Assembly: GCA_947095585.1 (NCBI GenBank)
Contig: OX352762.1
Location: forward strand, 116,900,930 to 116,964,929
From: Nephrocerus scutellatus
Taxonomy: Eukaryota; Arthropoda; Insecta; Diptera; Pipunculidae
Reading direction: 5' to 3'
Length of the DNA stretch: 64,000 nucleotides
Part shown: one piece after another, positions 57,677-64,000 of the stretch
Numbering within the stretch: position 1 is the stretch's first letter
Layout: the number at the start of each line of letters is the position of its first letter
Notes under the pieces: model-generated
The model's database searches: none
What the model saw: the letters and a program-made list of their open reading frames with translations, nothing else
What the model was told of the DNA's origin: nothing
Translations under genes and position numbers: made by a program

Positions 57677-57940
57677 GGACCTGCTGCTTTCTTTCGCCGG
57701 TGAACTGTTTTTTCATATCTTCTGAGCTCTTAATATTCATCTTTGCGTGCCCTCGTTCTATGAAATTGTTGCATTGCTCGGTACGCAACATTCTTATGTT
57801 CAGTCGCTAGCTCACATTCGTCATCGAACCAGTCGTTCCAATCTCTACGACTACTGCCTAAGATGGTGTCAGCAGTAATAATGACAGTATTCTTAATGCG
57901 TGTCTATTTCTCTTCTACGCCCGACATCTCAGATGAAATT
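57677..57940 (-). mobile_element. RTE-clade LINE fragment nested in another LINE
   Basis: Matches 4640-4820 of RTE copy 1, same strand: CGGTGAACTGTTTTTTCATA, TCTTCTGAGCTCTT, CGACTACTGCCTAAGATGG, GTCAGCAGTA. It contains about 60 bp absent from copy 1. Confidence 0.8.
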
Positions 57941-57944
57941 TAAT

Positions 57945-59265
57945 GATAGTCAGACGAAAATTGTACTTGCTAAGACCATTTTGCTCGATGGAGGTATTAA
58001 CTATGTTTTAATGTGGCCTCGAACATTCCCAATTTCAGTACGGAATTACTAGTTGAGGTGGATCATATTTTAGTCCAATAATGATCAATTGACATAAGAA
58101 ATACTTACTTATAGATAAGCTGATGTATCATTCAACTATAACAAAACAGTTACAGAATGATTACTATTGTTCTCTTCCTATATTTGTAAATGGGTTCTAA
58201 AATATTGAATTAAAATATTGTATGCTAGTAATTTATGGAAGTGAATAAATGCTCATATGATATCAAATGTAAATGAATCTTGAAAGAAATAACTCAGCGT
58301 GAGGAATATAAATATTTGTGGGTCACAGGTTAGGCATTTTACGACCCTACGTCATACTTCAAAACTTTGTATTGAGTATGGAATGAAAACCTAAGCAATA
58401 ATTTAACTCATTACTCAATCGAAATAAACTTTTTATTATGATACGATTATATTATTAATTTGTTGTTTGAAAAACCAACTTGATGTTAGATTGACAAGAG
58501 CCTATCGCCCAAATGGTTATATGTCTAGCAAAGTGAGTTGAACTTCAAAATGTTCAAGATAAGATAATCTAATGTTATATTTTATGTTTATGGTATTACG
58601 CATGTACGAATAGTACTACATACATATATTTATATTTGGCAGAACATTTAAAATCATTTAATTGTGTCAATTCTAACAAATAAATGGGGACAAGTTATAT
58701 TTACTCTCTTTATGTTTGCTTCCTGGTCACACATACATACATTACTTTTGAGGTCATTTAAAGCAGACTAAATAGGAATATAAACAAATCTATTTAAAAG
58801 TAATAAATACAATTCCAACTATAAAAAATAAAACTATAAACGTTCCAATAAAAACCAATAAATGTTCCAAGAAATTAGAAATCATCGATAAAATATTTAA
58901 ATCGGGAGCATAGTATAATAATATGCACAAAGTAATTTTCAGTTCTTGTTGTATATAGTGAATGGCAAAATAATATTTACGATTGAATTTTACTGTCGAG
59001 TCGGTACAGTAGGAAACATGGTATTCGTACGTCTACTGTACTGCATTATCTTTAAAACTATTCGACAAACGATGTGCTTTGCATATTGAGTTTGAGTTTA
59101 GAGTCAAGTAAAGATGGTGTGTTGCAACGATAATACCGGATTTTCTTTTTGCTGTTGTATTAGAAGGAGAAATGTTTCAATATATTTTCCATATGCATTT
59201 ATTTGTAATTAATCGGATTTCTTATACTTTTATATAATCTGTCGGTATAAATGTATTGGCAACTA
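57945..59265. other. Mostly gene-free; possible LINE remainder at its start
   Basis: 57945-58080 may continue the LINE interrupted at 57677 (ATGGAGGTATTAACTATG, then CCTCGAACATTCCCAATTTC). The rest is AT-rich with nothing recognised. Confidence 0.35.
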
Positions 59266-59269
59266 AACC

Positions 59270-60015
59270 AAGCGATGGTCGCAACTTTAAGAGCGCTTAC
59301 GCGCTTACTTCACATTTCGGTCGGAATAATCATCTGACCATCAGGCTGTGCATGCTATTCAAGTCAACATATTGACAAATAAAAGTTCCAGTGCCAGTGA
59401 GACAACGCACGGGTCGAAGTTCCAGAAATATCGCAGCCGAAAGTACTTCAGTTCAAATTGAGCCAAATCAGACGATTCCACACTATTCACATAAATCGGG
59501 AATCTCTCAGTCCACATTGTGGAGAAATTTACGTAAATATCTTGGTCTACACCCTTACAAGATTAAATTAACTCAAGAACTGAAGCCTCTTGATCATTTG
59601 AAGCGCCGAACGTCTGCGATGGGGCACTGCAAAAGTTTAAAGAAAACCCTGAATTTCATGTCCATAGTCCATGTTAGAAGACTAGTTTTGGCTAGAATTG
59701 GATGTACTTGACGTCAGTGATATGTGGTTCCAATAAGATGGTGCCACATGCCACACACCTGGTCAAACAATTGATCTTTTGAAGGGGAGGTTCGGTAATC
59801 ATGTAAACTCGAGAAATGGTCCGGTCGAATGTCCAGCTCGCTCATGCGACTTAACACGGTTGGATTTCTTTTTATAGGGTTACATTGAGTCGTTGATTTA
59901 TGCCTGGAAGCAAATAGTATAAGATGAGCTCAGGAACAATATCGAACGCGAAATTGCCAACGCTCCGGCCGATATATGGAACAGTGCTCACGGTGGTCAT
60001 ATGAATAAGATTGAA
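59270..60015 (+). mobile_element. Mariner-type transposase relic, longest copy
   Basis: GISQSTLWRNLRKYLGLHPY and KIKLTQELKPLDHLKRR (59500-59610), a gap where the first Asp region should be, then in other frames QDGATCHTPGQTIDLLKGRF (second Asp, 59735-59795), NHVNSRNGPVECPARSCDLT and LDFFLYGYIESLIYA (third position region, 59795-59910), and ELRNNIEREIANAPADIWNS (59930-59990). A GGTCGCAACTTTAAG-type start is shared with the fragment at 43583. Stops and frameshifts throughout; no terminal repeats found. Confidence 0.85.
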
Positions 60016-60034
60016 TGCCCTACTTAAATATAAC

Positions 60035-61440
60035 ATGTGTACTATCATCATCATCGTATTTGGCTCTATAACCGGTGTCCGGTTCTGGCCTCCCACGAAA
60101 AATCTTTCAATCGGTCCCGATTTCGAGCCGGATGATTGGTATCCCTAAAATCTGGGCGTCCTGGTCTACGCCATCCTCCCAGCGTAGGCTTGGCCGACCT
60201 CGCTGTAATGTTTTATAAATCCTACCGCAAAGACTTTCCGAGCAGAAACCTGTGTTTCATAAATCCTACCGCAAACGACTTTCCGATCATAATCCTCTAC
60301 GCTCTTACAAGCTAGGTGTCCTGCCCATCGGAGCCTACCCAGCTTAATTCTCTTCACGATGTCGAAATCGCGGTAACGATCGTAGATCTCATAATTATAG
60401 AGTCTCCGGAATCGTCCTTTCTCACATGCGGGGCCAACAATTTACGGTAATTTACTTTTCTCTCGAACGCGGCTAAGAGGTGAGAAAGCTTTTTGCTAGC
60501 ACCCAAGTCTCAGATCCATATGTAAGTACTGGTATGACCATTGTCACCAGCAGCTTGGAAGTTATGGTCAAATTCCTGATTTTAGAGTCTTGACAGAATA
60601 AAGTGAGCCCACGGTTGCTTAAAGCCAAGTCTGTTTCTGTTCCATGCTGCTATCGGGTACTACAGTTGACCCGAGATAGCTATAGGATTGCACTACTTTT
60701 AATCCGAACTTCGAAATCTTAATTGAAGGACCAGTATTAGATCTTTTGCTCGCAGACGTGGCCCCAATCTACTTTCTTTTGTTCTCATTTATATGCAGCC
60801 CCAGATTTCGTGTCGCCAGCTCGATCTGGATGAAAGCTTCCTGTACAGCTCTTTGGTTTCTTCCAACGATGTCGATGTCGTCTGCGTAGGCCAGTATATG
60901 AACGGACTTGTAGAGGATAGTTCCTCTCGCTGTTACGTCAGAGTCTCTGATCACTTTCTCCAACGCCAGGTTGAAGAGGACGCAGGCCAGTCCATCTCCT
61001 TGTCGGAGCCTGTTACAGATGTTGAATGGGCTTGATAGTGATCCGGATATTTTTACTTGAATTATAACATTGGTCATTGTCAACCTACATAGTCGTGTCA
61101 GTTTATTTGGGATGCCGAATTCTCTCATGGCTTTATAAAGTTTTTGGGGCTATCCTGTCTTGAAGGATAGAGGAGAAATTCTTATACGCGGTACTCAACA
61201 ACGTTATACCACGATAATTGCTGCATGTTATGATATCTCCTTTCTTATGTATGGGGTATAGAATGCCTCTTCGCCAATCTTCTGGCATCGCTTCTTCCTC
61301 CCATACTTGCACCATTAGTTCATGAATTGCTTGGTGTATTGTGGTACCTCCTAACTTAATCAGCTCCGCTGGGATACCTTCTAATCCCGAGGGCTTATTA
61401 TTTTTGAGCTCTGAATGACATATGACAAACAAAAATACTC
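60035..61440 (-). mobile_element. RTE-clade LINE, reverse transcriptase half, copy 4
   Basis: Best-preserved RTE polymerase here. Minus strand: ELKNNKPSGLEGIPAELIKL, VWEEEAMPEDWRRGILYPIH and YRGITLLSTAYKNFSSILQD (61420-61140), one frameshift, then NICNRLRQGDGLACVLFNLA, LAYADDIDIVGRNQRAV with intact catalytic Asp pair (60900-60860), NLGLHINENKRK, and further down the C-terminal LGRLRWAGHLACKSVEDYDR (60340-60290). A GAT-type microsatellite at 60040-60055 marks the 3' end. The endonuclease half is missing. Confidence 0.88.
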
Positions 61441-63500
61441 CTTTCGCGAATCATTTAGAGACTACGAAGTCGGATGAGTAGAAGTACGTATAAATTCAAG
61501 GCTGCGCATATAGATAGAGAAAGATTTTGGAATAATTGAATAGAACGTTAAAAAAACCCATAATCAACGAGGAACGAATCAAACTGGAAAATTATGAATA
61601 ATTAGTTTTTGTTTTTAGACAATTACCTAAAATTATTTTTAATTGATAATTATTAAGGCGAGATCAATATGCCTTTAAAAGTCGTTTCTAATAAAAGCTT
61701 CTAAGCAGCACAGCAATAACTTGCTATAAGTAAGTCTAAATAAACAGGACAACACAAACGCTTGATAGCTTCTTCAAACAGATTTAAGCATAGTGTAGTT
61801 AGGAATTAGTGATGATAATATTGAATTCGCTTAATAATGTGAATTAATTAACTTATTGTTTAAATAGGAACTGAAGAATAAAAAAGTTAATTGAAAAACA
61901 GCGCAGCGGGATAAAGTTTTGACAAATAGCTTTGCCGTTGTTATCTACGATTTTTTTATTTGTAATAGATTCTAATCGATGGTAAAACTAATATGGAAAA
62001 TGTCAATGAACTCCTAAAAAATTAAAGAATTAAATAAGATCTGCTTGATCAGCATCATTCTATTATTCTACCTGCTGAGCCATATTGAAGTAAATGCCAT
62101 CTTTGTCTTTATAAGTAAATGCAAATGACATTCTGAACGTTATGATGGTAGGATATCATAACTGACATAAAGATTAAGAAGTGAACCAACGGATTCAATC
62201 GAGAAACAGAATTGAGTAATATAATCTCGTTTACAGTTGCATATAGTGACGTAACTACCTTGACATTATTATTGTGCCAATTATTGCTGCAGATACTTTC
62301 GGATAAAATTCCATTCAGAAATAAGACGTCACTATTTACTGAGATAATTTGTAGACCTAAACTGAGATGAAAAATATATCATAAAATATCGAAATTATTA
62401 CCTAAACAGGATCTTATAGAATGAAACCAGCTATTAACTAAATGCGTCGACATCACCCACTCAAAAAAAGAAAGAAAAAACAATCGAATTAAAAATTGAA
62501 TGATGTGTCTCGCAGTCATTATTTAATTTCTTTAAATAAATTTCATCTTCATCTATAATATTATACAGTGCACATAACGTTGTATAGTTTTTGCTGACGT
62601 CACTTGTTAAGTAGCATGTGTTTGGCAGGCGCCTCGCAAATATGGTCCGAATTTATCCGCAAAATACACTCGCTAATGTTAGTCATCATGAATGTCGTCG
62701 ACAAGGGCGCGTCTTTCGACTGCTGCTACATATTCTTATATGGTATCTAAGCATCTGCAATCGTCTGGCTCTAGTCATTGTATCTGTTGCCGGCCGAATT
62801 TTATTTTTAAAATTAACAGGCAAGCGCAGTTTTTCTCGCTCCCTGTTGCTAATATGTAATAGAAATTTAAATTAATCTCTCTCGTTCCACATCTCTGTGG
62901 TATTTTTTTTTTGAATAAGGAAGCTTCTGAGAGTTTCGTGCGAATGCATATTTGAGAAGTTATTTTTAATTAAAAATGTTGAAAAAATTTACGGTTGCAA
63001 GCATAACAGATTGATTGTTCTTGCAATGACTGAAGTTTTTTGAATTTCATGGTCAAAACTTGCCATCCGTATATTTTGGATTATGTACTGATCAAAAATA
63101 TAATACAATTGCTGTATTCCATTATGAACTCATAAGTCCTACAAAGTAGTTGTGCGTAGATGATAGTAGGAATGCGACTTTTAGTTTTTCAGAATTTATA
63201 TTTTTTGTTATTTTTTATAATGTACTTAAGGGAATTACACCCTTATAATGATTAGCACAGCATGGTCGTTAGGAAATTGGGGAGAGGCAAAGATGAGATA
63301 GATATACACATATGTCTTAAAGGACTGAAGATCTACAAATGCGGAAATACTCTGCATTGGTTGGTACGTTCGAAGATAGGTCTAATGAGCTCGAACAGTG
63401 AGCTTGAGTTGAGGCACTGGTATTTCGGTTGAGTTGGAGTATAGGCGGGATTCATATGGATATTACTATTATACACCGCTTATGGAAAAAACAATAAAAC
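61441..63500. other. Gene-free AT-rich stretch
   Basis: An 85-codon plus-strand open frame at 62618-62875 (ILIWYLSICNRLALVIVSVA, a hydrophobic stretch) has no recognised family; 62570-62830 is less AT-rich than its surroundings. Nothing else supported. Confidence 0.35.
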
Positions 63501-63504
63501 AGTA

Positions 63505-63670
63505 ATAAGCAGGATGTTCAAGCGATTCGATTGCTTTCGCGATATTTACGCCACCGATAAGTTTTATCGCGCGGTTCTTATTTCTGTCTAGTAGATGTAA
63601 TGTTGTCTTCAGGGGACCTGCCCAGACAATACAGTTGTATTCAAGTTTAGGGCGAATACATGTCTTGTAA
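63505..63670 (-). mobile_element. Jockey-clade LINE fragment split by a SINE
   Basis: Matches 20425-20575: CACCGATAAGTTTTATC-CGCG, a TCTATATAG/TCTGTCTAG block, and CAAGTTTAGG-CGAATA. The same sequence resumes at 63993 beyond the SINE and runs out of the window. Confidence 0.75.
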
Positions 63671-63979
63671 GTTGGCGCCGTGGCTCAGTGGAAAATCGCA
63701 TGGCTACTGAGCAGGAGGTTCGTGGTTCGAATCCCAGTAACGCCAAAAGTATTTTTTACGGTGTCCCACCTCTCGCGAATGGGTGACAAACGTTCCGAGA
63801 GTAATATCTTGTCACGGAAATCTTCTCTACAATTTAAGGCCGTTCGGATCCGGCCTTAAATTGTAGGCCCCTTCCATTTGTGTCAAAAAAAAATATGCAT
63901 GCACAACACAATTTGTCGCGAAAAGCTAGGCCTTGGACTGCAACGGTTTGTCACGCCGAATATTATTATTATTATTATT
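63671..63979 (+). mobile_element. tRNA-derived SINE, full-length copy
   Basis: GGCGCCGTGGCTCAGTGG head, GAGGTTCGTGGTTCGAATCC box B, body, and (ATT)n tail. Exact 13-bp target duplication ACATGTCTTGTAA at 63658-63670 and 63980-63992, inside a jockey relic. About 309 bp. It has a 22-base insertion-like CGCATGGCTACT variation in the tRNA part and a duplicated AATTTAAGGCCGTTCGGATC region. Best reference copy for the family in this window. Confidence 0.95.
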
Positions 63980-64000
63980 ACATGTCTTGTAAATAACAGT

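Noticed and set aside
62618..62875. An 85-codon frame with a hydrophobic stretch, possible membrane protein
   Set aside because: The first ATG is internal, no family is recognised, and there is no sign of splice sites or conservation; kept only as a note in the gap entry.
63671..63740. A possible functional tRNA gene at the head of the SINE copies
   Set aside because: Box A and B are present, but the acceptor and anticodon arms do not fold into a full tRNA, and the same sequence recurs with SINE bodies and target duplications.
1..64000. CRISPR arrays, bacterial operons, rRNA genes or phage genes
   Set aside because: None seen; spliced gene structure, retrotransposons and SINEs show a eukaryotic insect genome.

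Overview
The window looks like nuclear DNA of a higher fly (Diptera, Schizophora). The evidence is a fly-like poly(A) polymerase gene with glutamine-rich CAG/CAA tracts, a retrocopy of elongation factor 1-alpha, very AT-rich intergenic DNA, and a dense nested graveyard of insect-type transposons (jockey, RTE and LOA-like non-LTR elements, mariner, gypsy-type LTR, Helitron-like, SINEs). I cannot name the species; a tephritid or similar acalyptrate would fit. There are no operons, and almost all open frames are transposon relics or chance.

The one convincing host gene is on the minus strand at 29688-27397. It is a TENT5/FAM46 non-canonical poly(A) polymerase whose whole catalytic domain lies in one exon, with an AG acceptor at 29690-29689. 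The frame meets a stop at 28116-28114, yet protein-like sequence goes on for about 240 codons to 27397. A middle stretch (about 28171-27985) looks coding in a different frame. The true C-terminus is therefore unsettled and is one of the most interesting points here. Its 3' flank (23.7-27.4 kb) is AT-rich and carries an imperfect-palindrome MITE and a hairpin.

Layout: 0-12.4 kb holds fragments of LOA-like, RTE and other non-LTR elements, a SINE, and a 739-bp unclassified repeat. 12.6-23.7 kb holds nested jockey, RTE and LOA-like pieces. 23.7-30.4 kb is the TENT5 locus. 30.4-32.4 kb has an EF1-alpha processed pseudogene and a SINE. 32.9-34.6 kb has a pair of LTR-like direct repeats containing perfect heat-shock-element-type motifs, and a MITE. 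36.2-38.8 kb has a Helitron-like element and a tandem array built from the end of a mariner transposase. 41.5-43.8 kb has a mariner copy split by a second full copy of the unclassified repeat with an 8-bp target-site duplication. 45-48 kb has jockey-type elements. 50.5-52.3 kb has a degenerate minisatellite and a LOA-like copy. 52.97-54.95 kb is an LTR retrotransposon with both LTRs, polypurine tract and target duplication but most of its interior deleted. 56.5-61.4 kb has LOA-like, other LINE, mariner and RTE copies. The window ends inside a jockey relic cut by a SINE with a 13-bp target duplication.

The genes do not form a pathway. The main biological story is one RNA-tailing gene embedded in layered transposon insertions whose order can be read from the nesting.
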